Origin: Trissonchulus latispiculum
Lineage: Eukaryota; Nematoda; Enoplea; Enoplida; Ironidae
Reading direction: 5' to 3'
Length of the DNA stretch: 64,000 nt
Assembly: GCA_030248195.1 (NCBI GenBank)
Contig: JASAND010028141.1
Coordinates: 17,365 to 81,364, forward strand
Shown here: positions 9,681-24,387 of the stretch, piece by piece
Layout of the letters: each line of letters begins with the position of its first letter
Numbering within the stretch: the stretch's first letter is position 1
Position numbers and translations under genes: made by a program
Notes under the pieces: generated by a model
Told to the model about the DNA's origin: nothing
The model's database searches: none
What the model saw: only the letters and a program-made list of their open reading frames with translations

Positions 9681-9807
9681 ACTGCTTCTTGGACCTCACC
9701 TGAAGCCCAGGACAACCACGCTCCGCTACCAAATGTAACAGGAGTGCAAATAGAGCGTGTTGTCCTGGGCTTCAGGTGAGGTCCAAAAAGCAGTAGTTAA
9801 CAAAAGC
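9668..9807. repeat. Foldback palindrome, 48-bp arms
   Basis: The arms 9668-9715 and 9760-9807 are reverse complements with a single mismatch, around a 44-base loop. It marks the upstream edge of the readable pol frame. Confidence 0.95.
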
Positions 9808-10266
9808 AGTTTATTTACAGCAAACAAGTATTGCAGGAAAGCGGTACATAGCTCCCTCGACAAAATTTCAATGTTTTGTTTTTCAAACGGGCCAGCTGGC
9901 ACCGGACTTTAGCAATGTCCCCTTCCCGCCTATGTCAATTAATTGTCCGAGAGTTAAGGGGCGGCCGCCTTCGGGTGGAGCTGCCGAGGTGCGTTCATCA
10001 CATAGACGGTGATGGACAAATCTCCAGCCTTGGTAAACGCCTCGGGTAATTGTGAAGACAATTATTCGGTGTCAGCCAATCACCCTTCCCCAACAGTCAA
10101 AATTTAAAATTATCGTGGCTGACACTACTCCTAACAGGTGCACATCCAACTGGAGTGGGGCGTACGAAAAAAAAATACCGACTTGATAATCGATGCTCAC
10201 TACACTGCTTTGGCTGATTTGCCACTAGCTCTGAAATTGAAGGATCTTTGATCCGTCATGGACTAG
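9808..10266. other. Possible BEL/Pao leader or LTR remnant
   Basis: No coding sequence. An inverted pair TGTCAGCC (near 10070) and GGCTGACA (near 10125) could be an LTR-end or stem remnant of the BEL/Pao element that starts coding at 10267. No second LTR copy is present, so this stays tentative. Confidence 0.25.
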
Positions 10267-10530
10267 ATGGAACAACATTTGATTGGTTTGCACGCCTTTA
10301 GGCGAAGATGTCAATCATCGACATTTTCTAAACTGATAAGATCAAAGCTGCCACCTTCAGTACTGGTACAAATGGAAAAGGAGCGGCAAGAGAATGAAGA
10401 AGAGTGGAATATTCATAAGCTAAGAGAACACTTGAGGGGCGCTGGCATTACCCGGAACGGTGCTCCTGAGTTTATTTTACAACGAATCTACTTCAAACTT
10501 TCAGCTATGGTAGCCGGTGTCAATTGCTAG
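10267..10530 (+). pseudogene. BEL/Pao gag fragment
   Basis: An 87-codon frame: TFSKLIRSKLPPSVLVQMEK is followed by EEEWNIHKLREHL. This is the pattern of the BEL/Pao gag-like region just upstream of the nucleocapsid (LPP followed by a W-x-hh-x-LhxhL motif). It ends at a stop and is not contiguous with the zinc-knuckle frame. Known: BEL gag forms the particle. Confidence 0.6.
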
Positions 10531-11141
10531 CAATATGTAGAATTTGAATAATCCAGTGCTTGGCTTGCGACTTACACAACATGGATCAACTGAAATTTTT
10601 AAAACGGTGTCACTCATTAACGGCTGAATAAAATTAGCTCAAATTTCGCACAAATGTGTAAATACACCTAACGCAGGGGCTATTTTTTCAGTTTTTCGAT
10701 TTATGCAGTTTTGAGTATTTTATGAATATTCGAAAATTTTGGAGGTCAATATCTCACGGAATATATGACCTAAACAAAAACTAAAAGAATTGCCCCTGCG
10801 TGCTCTTCCAATAAACGTGCATGCAAAATTTGAACGAGTTTGGTCGCAAGAGTTATGAGAAAATCAAAATGAAAACTTTAGCGCTAATCACTTCAGTTTT
10901 GCGCAAATATTATGCTTTTAATAAGTTGCTCAGTGTATTTCATAAAATAATAAACAAATCCAACACCAAAACATCTTGAAAAGCCCTGTAGAATTAATTT
11001 CCGAACGATTGGTTTTTACGTTGCCATTCGCGTTGGGAATGGTAAACGTAACTTTGTCATATATTCAACCGCATGTAACTTTTGATCAAAACCATGTAGA
11101 TAAAAGATATGCACATCGTTTTAAAGCTCTTTTTCCGCTCC
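10531..11141. other. Noncoding, repeat-derived
   Basis: AT-rich sequence between the gag fragment and the MITE, with stops in all frames. It may be a separate insertion, because the gag frame does not continue through it. Confidence 0.35.
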
Positions 11142-12131
11142 TTAAGGTGGTGATTCCCTTTGGTCACATAAAGTTTGCACCATTATAACTCATTCATTAC
11201 TTGGAGTTAAGAAGCCATTTTTATATCAAAATGTAGCTTGACATTTTCTCTTTTTAATGAGTACAATGAATCTAAGTTTGGCTTTCCAAAATGTTTTTCC
11301 TGTATTTTAGAAGAAGTATAATTTTTCAGATTTTTTGCAGGCTGAGGTAGATTTTTTCGCAGGACATCGGTTAGAGCATTCGATACCTCTATCAAATAGC
11401 TGGGGACCCTTTTTTAGTTATTGTGATATCGCTCTTCGTTATGGAGAAATAAACTAAAATGTCTGCGCAACCTGGATTTTGCCTACTTTTCACTACTTTG
11501 GCAAGCCACTACTTCAGTTAGAAAGCAGCTATCGGGGCAACTAAAAAAGGGTCCCGGGGTATTTTTGTGTAGAACACATCTGCTAAGTGGCAACTCTGTA
11601 GCTTGCATACTAAATTCTGCACAATCGCTGGAAAAAATTTGGTCGTGTTTTTGCAAAAACTACATTTTTTGTGATAGCAGCCTAAGGGATAGCAATTGTA
11701 CGATGGTCATGCCTCCGATAATTGGCCTCTGTGAGAACTTTAAATTGACACCCTTAGTTAAATTTTACGGCTTTCGTAGCTCAAGAAGTAGTGGATTATT
11801 TGATTTCTGCAGAAAGGACAAGTTTTTGACGCCAAAATAAGAAAATTGGCTATATCTCACGATAGGGAAAAGCTAGAAATTTCCTTCCAAAAGCAAAATT
11901 GTAGAGTTTAACGAGTTCTTTCGAATGGATATAGTCATAGCCATGCAGCTGCTGCCAAACTTTCAGAAATTGGCAAAAACCGCCCTGAACGCAAATGTTG
12001 AATTTTTGAAGCGCGATTGCGCAGAGGGTGTTAGAACGCTAAAACAACTTATTTTGGAAAGTTTCGTTGAATTTCATTCTGGTTTACGCCGTCAATCAAC
12101 AATATGTGCCCAAAAGGAATCACCACCTTAA
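11142..12131 (+). mobile_element. TTAA-flanked MITE, copy 1
   Basis: The element 11146-12127 has terminal inverted repeats starting GGTGGTGATTCC and is bordered by TTAA on both sides (11142-11145 and 12128-12131). About 30 bases of the ends match each other (GGTGGTGATTCCCTTTGG and complement). No transposase ORF. A second copy in the opposite orientation is at 18217-19213. TTAA duplication is typical of piggyBac-like transposition, but because TTAA is palindromic a TA duplication cannot be excluded. Confidence 0.85.
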
Positions 12132-12480
12132 CGCTGCTCATTCAAATGTATCATGTGAAGCTTAAATAATATTTTGATTTTCTAAGCCAAGAATGTAGCT
12201 ATGCAATCATGGGTTCCCAGGTGCCGAAATTTTGTCACAAGATAGCCCGCCAGCCAGAGTAGCGTCACGTAGGATTTCTTCAAGATTGAACAATCTGTCC
12301 AAATCTTACATCAATAAACCCGATAATGCAAGCGACAACATTTGCGAATTTGCGAAACAGCTTACCAAAACCACAACTTTTCACTGCAAAATAAACGTCA
12401 CAGCAGCTGAATCCTGCTAATGGTAAGGCTATTACATCCAAATACAGACGAAGAACGTTCCAACAACAAATGCTCTTGCC

Positions 12481-13280
12481 AGCCATTCGTCACAAAGAAA
12501 AATGCAACCGCGTCAACAACCGTCTAAATCAGTTCAATCAACGCCATCTTCGAACGGGCAAGCTAGAGTTTGTCCTTTCTGCGATCAAAGTGGTCACTTT
12601 GCTGATCATTGTCAAAACGTAACGACAGCACGAGTTAGAAAGCAAAGGTTGACAAGAAAACAACTCTTTTCTAACTGCCTGGGTCCTTATCACTCAATTC
12701 AACGGTGCACACGCACCAAGCCCTGCTTTCAGTGCAAGGCAATTAGGCAGTACCACTCAAGTATTTACCACGTCAAATACCCTGATCCTCGTCAATCTAC
12801 CAGTATGGTTGTCATTGTCAATGACCCACCAATCAACAAACCAAACTCCAGAAAGCTCGAAGAGGATCAAAAGGGAAACAACCAAAACTTGATCAACCAG
12901 CTAGTGAGTATCAACTTTTGGCATCTAGTAAAGTATCTCTATTACAGACAGTCACTGCTACCTTTATGGGCTACAACGGCACAACAGTAACAACTAGAGG
13001 CGTTTTCGACAACGGTAGCCAACTATATCACTGAACTACTTCCTGAAATGCTACAATTGCAAACATCATCAAAAGGAAGTTTATCAATTTTTGTATTTGG
13101 CTCAACTTCATAAAAAACAACGAATACGAAGTTTTTTGAAATCACGGTTACGACTATCGAAGGGCAAACCATTTCAATTCACCGTAAACGTCAATCCAAC
13201 TATTACAGGAAGCATTCAAACAGCACCGTTCAGCCAAGAGTGCATAATTGCACTGTATATAAGAAGAAGAGTAAGCCACT
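12481..13280 (+). pseudogene. BEL/Pao nucleocapsid and protease remnant
   Basis: The frame from about 12502 holds a C-x2-C-x4-H-x4-C knuckle (CPFCDQSGHFADHC). The BEL-type second cluster follows (NCLGPYHSIQRC, then CFQCKAIRQYHSSIYH). After a frameshift near 12960 comes VTATFMGYNG and VFDNGSQ, the BEL protease site, with DNG in place of DTG or DSG. Beyond about 13025 stops accumulate. Known: the knuckles package genomic RNA. Confidence 0.75.
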
Positions 13281-13334
13281 AGAGGGCTTCTCTTCTTGGC
13301 ATTGCGTAACGGTGCTCCGACCACAATACGCGAA

Positions 13335-13440
13335 TGTTCCCCCGTTTGGTGGGGGAGGTAGCTCTCTTCGACAAAGCACACCCCTCCGTTTGGTGGGTGG
13401 GTGGCAGAAAAGAGGTCCCCGTTTGGTGGGGCGGTAGCCT
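13335..13440. repeat. Short tandem repeat, CCGTTTGGTGGG units
   Basis: Three degenerate units, each starting CCGTTTGGTGGG followed by a G-rich stretch and GGTRGC, at about 13340, 13385 and 13420. Confidence 0.6.
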
Positions 13441-13446
13441 GACGAA

Positions 13447-14673
<1,227 letters not shown>

Positions 14674-14904
14674 TACGCGAATTTCTGGAATCAAAACAGC
14701 AAACAAGTGTAAAGGAGAGTTCACGTCAAAGAACACACAGGTATAACTCAACTGAAGCTGGGGCTCATTACTTATAAAATAATTCCATAGAATTAATGTT
14801 AATAACGTTGGGAAATATTTAAAAATTCTATTCAATTGATAAGAGAATATTCTGAAAAAAATTAGTTGAAAAGGTGAAAATTGCTGTTGAGAATTTTATT
14901 ACAG

Positions 14905-15062
14905 CTGACCGGTGAAATCTTTCCCCCGGAAAAATTTCTCCGGTGATATTTTCCGGGGTGAAACATTTCACCGGTGATAGTTTTCCGAGGGAAAAATTTC
15001 ACCGGTAAAATTTTTCCGGGGATAAAAATTTCTAGGGGAAAAAATTTCACCGTGACACCGGA
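14905..15062. repeat. Minisatellite, ~30-bp CCGGTGA units
   Basis: About five degenerate copies of a unit that alternates CCGGTGAAATTTTTCC with GGGGRAAAAATTTC. Units are partly self-complementary (GGAAAAATTT/AAATTTTTCC). Confidence 0.8.
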
Positions 15063-15274
15063 GTGGACTTAATTTCAGAACGGGTAAAACCTGTTTTGAA
15101 ATCCAGGCTTCCATGCACGAAAGAAATCAGGTTTCCATGCTCGAAATCGAGTCTGCGCATAGTCAAATTACAAATCATATAGCTGTTTAATGATTATGAA
15201 TTTTATTATTTTGAATTTTATTATTTTACAAGTATTGTGAAATTCATTCATTTTATCAAGCGTACATAATATAA

Positions 15275-15903
15275 GAGTGTGCCACTAGGCACACTCTATG
15301 TTATGAGAGAGCAAAAACTATGCTCTGCTCGCTAACGGCCCACCCCCCACCCCGCAAATTAGACCCATCACTTCAAAGCATTTCGTGCGCTATGTTTGTG
15401 TTCTAAAGCTCGAAGTAGCACAAACGCACACACTGCTTATGATTTCGAGCTTAAGCACAAAACATAGAGCGAGTGAGCGTACCCCCGTTTCAAGGCCGCA
15501 CCCAGGGGGGGGGGTTCATGGGGTCTAGACCCCCCCTTTTGGGATGACAAAATGGAAAATTTTTGCTATTTTTATGGCAAAAACAGCTATTTTTAAAAAA
15601 TTTTCGCGCCTTCGGCGCGATAATTTAGTTTTTGCAAGAAATTAACGTCCAATGTACAGTTTTTGGGCAAAAATGCAAAAATTTTTCAACTTCTGGGGGG
15701 CTCCGCCCCCCAGACCCCCTTTGCATTTTACCTTGGACCCCCCCTTTTGAAAATCCTGGGTGCAGGCCTGCCTCGTTTCGACTAGGTACTGATTTGCGGG
15801 GGGTCACTAGGGTCTGATTTGCGGAGGGGGGTGGGGGTGGGCCGTTAGCGAGCAGGGCATAGTTTTTGCTCTGATAACATGGAGTGTGCCTAGTGGCACA
15901 CTC
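15275..15903. mobile_element. TIR element with terminal hairpins
   Basis: Terminal inverted repeats of about 100 bp; each end opens with its own palindrome GAGTGTGCCACTAGGCACAC and continues ATGTTATSAGAGCAAAAACT. The interior (about 15500-15770) is a C-rich dispersed repeat (GGGGGG...CCCCCC with GCGCCTTCGGCGCG). No transposase. Confidence 0.8.
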
Positions 15904-15969
15904 ACTCTTGATTTTATTCATTCTTGGAGTTAGAGCTATTTTTCATCAAAATGTTGCTGACGTTTTCCC

Positions 15970-18216
<2,247 letters not shown>

Positions 18217-19213
18217 TTAAGGTGGTGAATGGTGATTCCTTTTGGGCACATATTGTTGTTTGGCGGCGTAAATCAAGATGAAATTTGATGAAACTTTCCG
18301 AAATAAGTTCTTTTAGCGTTCTAACACCCTCCGCGCAATCCCGATTCAAAAAGTCGAGATTTCCGGTCAGAGTGGTTTTTCCCGATTTCTGAACGTTTGT
18401 CAGCTGCTATACAGTTATGACTATATTCATTCGAACGATCTCATTGAGCTTCACATTTTTGCTTTTTAGAGCAACTTTCTAGCTTTTCTCTACCGTGAGA
18501 TATAGCCGATTTTCATGTTTTAACGTCGAAAACTTGTCATTTTTGCAGAAATCAAATAATCCAACATTTCTTGAACTACTCTAGCCGTAACATCAAACTA
18601 AGGGCGTCTTTCTGAAGGTCTCACAGGGAGAAATTATCCGACGCATGATCGTCTTTCAACTGCTATCCTGTAGGCTGCTACTACAAAAAATGTAGTTTTT
18701 GCAAAAACACGACCAATTTGCTTCCAAAGATTGTGGAGCATTCACCACGCAAGCTGGAGGGCTAGTACTGAACAAATGTGTTCTGCACAAATATACCCAG
18801 GGACGATTTTTTAGTTTGCCCGATTGCTGCTTTCTAGCCAAAGTTATCGCTCGACAAATTTGGAAAACGTAGGCAAAATACAGGTTACGCACACATTTCA
18901 GTTTATTTCTCTATAACGAAGAGCGATTTCACAATAAATAAAAAATCGTCCCCAGCTATTTGATGGAGGTATCGAATGATATAACCGATGTCTCGCGAAA
19001 AAATTTACTTGAGTCTGCAAAAATTCTGGAAAATTATACTTCTTCTAAAATGTGTTAAAAATATTTCAGAAAAGCAACATTAGTTTCGTGGCATGCATTA
19101 AAAAGAGAAAATGTCAAGCTACATTTTGATATAAAAATGGCTTCTTAACTCCAAGTAATGAATGAGTAATAATGGTGCAAACTTTATGTGACCAAAGGGA
19201 ATCACCACCTTAA
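18217..19213 (-). mobile_element. TTAA-flanked MITE, copy 2 (inverted)
   Basis: Same element as 11142-12131 in the opposite orientation, bounded by TTAA at 18217-18220 and 19210-19213. A small insertion duplicates GGTGAT inside the left TIR. The two copies diverge by scattered substitutions, so neither is very recent. Confidence 0.88.
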
Positions 19214-20605
19214 ATACCTGCTAATTGATTATAAGCATGTGTTCCTTCAGTGGCCCGTAGTGACCGAACTTTTGTCAGACAACTTGCATATAATTTCGCT
19301 TTGTTATTATTGTTATTCATCAGAACACAGCTATTCCCTGTAAGGTCTGTGGAGAGATCCGAACGGTGCATAATTTTCAGCAAATGTAAAACCTTGTGTA
19401 GAGTCTGAATAATTGACATTCACGAGAAACACTAAGTCTTTGTTGAGCGCAATGTTGAGACTGAGAGCGCATTGAAATAGTGCGAGTTTTGTACAGCCAT
19501 CTTACACCAGTCGGTGCTCCGGTTAGGGGTAGTGCCAGCTTAGAACGTAAGCATTTTTGAGGTAAGGGGGATGCTGACACTGATATAATTTCCATAGCAA
19601 TTAACCGAGGAGTTCTACAAGGCTTTATCGAGGCCTCCATTACGTCCACCCCACCGTAATCGAGTAGCTCCACCGGATTCACGGCGGGCAACCCCTTGAC
19701 AATCTTGGCCACCCAGGAGTGATGTGGAATGGGTGCTAGAGCTTATTTTTGCAAGCTTTAAACTTTACATGATCCTCCACTAAGAAACCACTGCACTATC
19801 AGAGGTTCAAATCAAATAGTGGGCATTGAGATGAGCGCAACGTTGAGATTGAGCAACCGCACCTTTGTAACATGGGTCTTTTTCGAAACTAGCCAACGTT
19901 AATTTTTCGTAGAGATGCAACGGGCCTGGTCCCAGGCTGCGGCCTGAAAATTGGGGTTAAATAGGATGTTTCTTAAAAATTTAGGTTTTACTATAATTTA
20001 AAGTATCGACAAAGTTATTATTGTTGTTTTCATTCAAATTTATGAAACAATAACGAACGTGGGTTTAACCACTGAGGCTGGCATCGGGTCCCAAGCGGTG
20101 GTGGAACCCTAATTAAATGGATAAGTGAGATTAAATTTTTAAACTTTTCGTAAATTTTTTTGTACTTTTTCGACAAACTTCGGCAATTTGGATTGATCTC
20201 CATATTTTGACAACATGACTCACTCGATACACTATTGAAGTTTGGAAGCTTTAAATAAAAGTTTATTTTTCATTGTTGGCATTTTTAATAAACTTAGCAG
20301 CATAGTAATCGTATAGCATTAACAAAAATTTGCGCGTATCTTGCGGGTATCAGTTGACTGCGGGCCGCGGCCCGCGGGGCGGGGCGGGGCGGGGTGGGGG
20401 GGGGTGGTGGGGGGCGGGTCACCAAATTGGTTCCCGCTTCCAACTTAGTGCAATTTGCCATTCTGCATAGCACCCCAACTATTGCATTTTGCTAAAAAGT
20501 GTGCAAAGCACTACATTTTGCTCAAAATCCCTGCAGCAATCCATGCACGCATTACAAACATATATATTTATTAATCTTACTCAAGGTCATAGCAAGGTTT
20601 TTTAT
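19214..20605. other. Intergenic with GC-rich end
   Basis: No gene seen. It ends with an unusual G-rich tract (about 20361-20420: repeated GGGGC, then runs of G) preceded by GGGCCGCGGCCCGC. The end near 20430-20450 (CCCGCTTCCAACTT) is a weak inverted match to 17815, suggesting a nested element of about 2.6 kb around MITE copy 2. Confidence 0.4.
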
Positions 20606-21212
20606 TTAACACGTTGGCTGCGATGCCACCCACCGGTGGGCGGCGCTTGAGTTCCAGCATGTGCGGCGCCGCCCACCGGTGGGCGATTTGATGCATAATT
20701 TTAATGTATTTCTCTTGCAAAGACGCACATTTTGAACAGATTGGAAAGTGCATAACGCAAATAAGGAAAGAATTCTCTTTCTCCTGATATAAATATTGCC
20801 GCCCACCGGTGGGCGGCAACGCACATTTCAGACAATCAAAAATTTAATTTTTCAAAATTGGAAAATCGTATAAAACTTTAATTATGTAACAGTTTTAGCG
20901 GTCAGCTAACTTCATTTAGTCCAAACAACAAAAAATAATTGCTAAATGGTTCAAAACAAACAAGAAACCATGAAATTACTACTGAAAGAGTGCCGACACC
21001 GGTGGGCGGCAAACGCACATTTGTGAAAAATATAACTTATGTGCGATGCCGCCCACCGGTGGGCGGCGGTATATAAAGTCACGTGTGACATCACTGAGTC
21101 ATGTGTGATCGGAAAACATGAAAAAGACAATAAAATATTCATTGCATTGAAAAATGATGGAGTAGCACCAGCGGTATTTCTGGGAAAAGGACTAACGCAG
21201 CCAACGTGTTAA
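20606..21212. mobile_element. piggyBac-like MITE with CCGGTGGGC palindromes
   Basis: TTAA at both edges (20606-20609 and 21209-21212) and perfect 13-bp terminal inverted repeats CACGTTGGCTGCG. The interior (599 bp) carries five copies of a palindrome centred on ACCGGT (full form GCCGCCCACCGGTGGGCGGC), at about 20629, 20673, 20801, 20997 and 21051, several followed by AACGCACATTT. No transposase. Confidence 0.88.
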
Positions 21213-21961
21213 GCCATTGCTAAGGCCATGGCCTAAATTTTAGAGCCGATGGCCTAAACAATTGTGGCCGTTGAGAGCATCTGGCCTAAATTTTTCGACA
21301 AAAACTCAGTCAAATATTACTGATCTTTAAGTGAAAATATTGGTATTTCTAATTTGTACTTTATAAAAATTTCTGCGCCAGCTATGTAGTTCCGTTCTAT
21401 ATTTGTACTTATATATATACTAATAACCATTCAAGTTTTCATTTCGTCACAATAACGCGAACAGCAGCGCACATCCTAAAAATCAGCATAATTAGATGGC
21501 CTAAATGTTTTCGGAGAAGGCCTAAAAATTTTGATCGTTGAGGCCATTTGGCCCAAAGGTAGCGAAATAAAAAAACCCTGGGTTATAGACGTCTAATCAA
21601 GCACAAATTAATTCAACTCCTGTCTTTAAGCAAACAAAAAATATATGTCCAACAATTTCAAATTATACGGATATCTAAATTCATACGTGCAGGTATAATA
21701 GTCATATGTATTAAGTAAATATGTACGTAGATTTAGCTAGAAAATAGAATTGAATTGAAAAGCTAACAGAATTAAAAGTTTAAGTATATAAATAATATTC
21801 CGGCGAAGCCGGAAAATTTTTGGAAATTACCACCGTAAGATTAAAATTTTAGGTATATTTTTGTCGATTTTCAGAGAATTTTTGGAAAAAAGGAATTTTT
21901 GCAGAAAAAAGGACGACCTCGAAAAAGAGGAAAAAAGAAACCGCGGCAGCCCTGCGTTAAG
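21213..21961. other. Noncoding with repeated GGCCTAAA blocks
   Basis: Between 21222 and 21560 the word GGCCTAAA recurs at least five times, with a partial inverted layout, a probable small repeat element. A CCGGCGAAGCCGG palindrome at 21799 marks a member of the C-rich dispersed family. Confidence 0.4.
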
Positions 21962-23412
21962 CAGTTTTCCGGGCCAGGCCCGGGCCTCACCACCGGGCCG
22001 GGCTCGGAGGCCCGTTTCAAGGCGGGCCCGGAGGCCCGATGTCAGAATTAAGGTGCTGGTTCGGGTTCGTGTATTTTTGGAGTTTAAAAGCGCAATTGTT
22101 GTTGAAATTCATTCAAATTTGCTACAATTACACTATTTAGCGTATAAAACATTTTAGGAACTGTCTCAAATTAAAAATCACATAATACGATTTATTGAAA
22201 CGTTTCCTTTGCCATCAAAAATGCGATTTCTTATGTTCATATTTTGTCCAAAAGCCATACGGTTCAATGTTTTGCTTACTGCAAAAACTAGGCTGCAAAA
22301 CTAAAACTATTGTACAGCTGTATTAAAAACTTTGAAGAGAAGCAAACTTATGACGTTTTAGCAGTTTTTTGTCAAGCAAAAAATAAATCGTATATGCGTT
22401 TTTCGAAACGTATTTCTGCTAAAATATACGATTTATTTGAACTTGAATTTTGAGGCAGTTCCTTAGAAAAGTCGCAGCTTGAAAATTTGAGTTTTGGAGA
22501 AATTAGGTTTAATCCGCAATAACTTGCACTGTGGCCACCCTACATGGATGAACTTATAATCATTCGAATCCTCTCACCAAGACCTACAACTTTGCTCTGG
22601 AGAGTATTCTTGGATTCCTTAAGCTTTAAGAGATAACAGCGAAAATTGATTTTCGAGGTCCAAAACCGGCCATTTTTCGAAAAATCAAATATTCGTCCGC
22701 CGTTCAAGTATTGTCCGTATTCGTAGTCCTAAGGGACATGTTAAGTCCCAAGGAGAGCTCTCTGCGGCACCTCTGAATACGTACAGCGACGAAAATGCGA
22801 AATTTTGAAAATCGCAACCAGTTTGTTTTGAACACGGATTTCTCTCAACTCATGCAAGCAATTCGAAAACGGCTTTACACACGCATTTTTGAGACAATTG
22901 TCGAGGGCTATTTTTCATGGTTTTGCGTTTTGTCTTTCAGTTCGAGAGAAATAAGAGTCCAAACTTGAAAATTTTGACGAAAATCGGACAATATTTACGT
23001 TTTTGTCAAAATCTTGTGCTTTTTTACTCGTTAAACAATTTCAGAAAAAATAGCCTTCGGGAAGACGTTTCTTTTGAAGCCTGAACTGAGCCTTTGGTTA
23101 GCTTTCCCACACGTCCAGAAATCCATGTTCAAAAATTGTTCTCATGTTATTGCAAGTTGTTGTTCAAGCCGAAGAGTTGAAATGAGACAGCTATACTGTA
23201 CCTAGTTGTAACAAACACATTCTAAGCTTTAAGATGATATAAAAATTATCGTTGAACTCCAAAAATTGAAGCCAATTAGTCTTTCAAAATTTGCTCCAAA
23301 CACCCGAACCAGCACCTCAAAGGGCCGGGCCTAGACGACAAACCGCTCTTCCAAAATCCGAGCCCGAGCCGGTCCGGCGCGGGCCCGATTCAAGGCCCGG
23401 GCACAACTCTAT
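21962..23412. mobile_element. Inverted-repeat element with GC-rich ends
   Basis: The ends (about 21962-22090 and 23280-23412) are imperfect reverse complements: both hold GGGCCCGG-type runs, then GGTGCTGGTTCGGGTKT, then TTTTGGAG-like sequence. The interior is AT-rich without ORFs. Confidence 0.65.
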
Positions 23413-23796
23413 AGATACTATTATGTACTTTTGTTTGAACCCTTATCTGAGCTCTAAAATTGAACGCTTACCCTGGAAGTAGGACATCGATTTAAGTCCG
23501 AATAAACTAGCTGTTGCTAACTAGCCCGCGACAATTTGACCAAAACAATCAAGACGAATACAAAAACCAACAAAGACGGACGGACAGACAAGGTTTTAGT
23601 AGATATGAAACGGGAAAATGTTAACTTCCGAACTACGTAAGTATAGACTCCCTCCCAAGTCTCATACACAAAGTTTCGCGTGCACCATTTATAAACATGT
23701 TAGTTAATTCCAAAATTAACCGTAACCTAGGATTGTCATATTACACCTCAAATGATGAAAGGTATCATTTATTCCTACCCATCAAGCTTGGCGAAC
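23413..23796. other. Intergenic, nothing recognised
   Basis: No reading frame, repeat or motif of note. Confidence 0.4.
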
Positions 23797-24387
23797 ACGA
23801 CTGGGGTCTTGTCTCGTTTACTCCCCCCCAGTACTCAAAATCCTTAAAACTTGACCAAATGAGCTAAAATTTGGTGTGGGTATGTTTTCGACCACGCTGA
23901 GTTCGAATATCGCAAAATTTTTCGATTTCGCGAAATTCGAAATTTTTCGATTTCTGAGGGGGGACCCAGGGAAACCAAAAAATTTTTTGTGTTCGATTTT
24001 GTTGAAAAGATGTATATAGGGGTTTTCGGGGTCGTAGAACACGAATCTGGAGTCTGTTTTTCGTTTCAGCTTTTCGTTAGCTCAGAATAAGCTTACATCT
24101 TAAGCTTAAATCTTTAGCTTATACTGAGCTAACGAAAAGCTGAAACGAAAAACGGACTTCAGATTCGTGTTCTACGACCCCGAAAACCCCTATATACATC
24201 TTTTCAACAAAATCGAACACAAAAATTTTTCGGTTTCCCTTGGTCCCCCCTTAGAAATCGAAAAATTTTGCGATATTCGCACTCAGCGTGGTCGAAAACA
24301 TACCCACACCAAATTTTAGCTCATTTGGTCAAGTTTTAAGGATTTTGAGTACTGGGGGGGGGGTAAACGAGACAAGACCCCACGACT
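23797..24387. mobile_element. Foldback element with 6-bp target duplication
   Basis: The element 23803-24381 (579 bp) is nearly a full-length palindrome: arms of about 275 bp starting GGGGTCTTGTCTCG with a short central spacer. It is flanked by ACGACT on both sides (23797-23802 and 24382-24387). Arms differ only at a few positions, so insertion looks recent. Confidence 0.9.

Larger units (their letters stand above)
10267..13280 (+). mobile_element. BEL/Pao retrotransposon remnant, MITE-interrupted
   Basis: Gag, nucleocapsid zinc knuckles and the start of the protease of a BEL/Pao element lie in order on the plus strand. They are broken by stops and by the TTAA-flanked MITE at 11142-12131. 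No RT, RNase H or integrase follows, so the element is 3' truncated. Confidence 0.75.

Noticed and set aside
3071..10266. LTR pair for the Ty3 element
   Set aside because: I searched the flanks for a long direct repeat and saw none; the short TGTCAGCC/GGCTGACA pair at 10.07-10.13 kb is not enough.
19790..19830. tRNA-like GGTTCAAATC word
   Set aside because: No cloverleaf could be built around it; no acceptor or anticodon stem.
20629..21070. CRISPR-like spaced palindromes
   Set aside because: Irregular spacing, inside a TTAA-flanked MITE of a eukaryote; no spacer structure.
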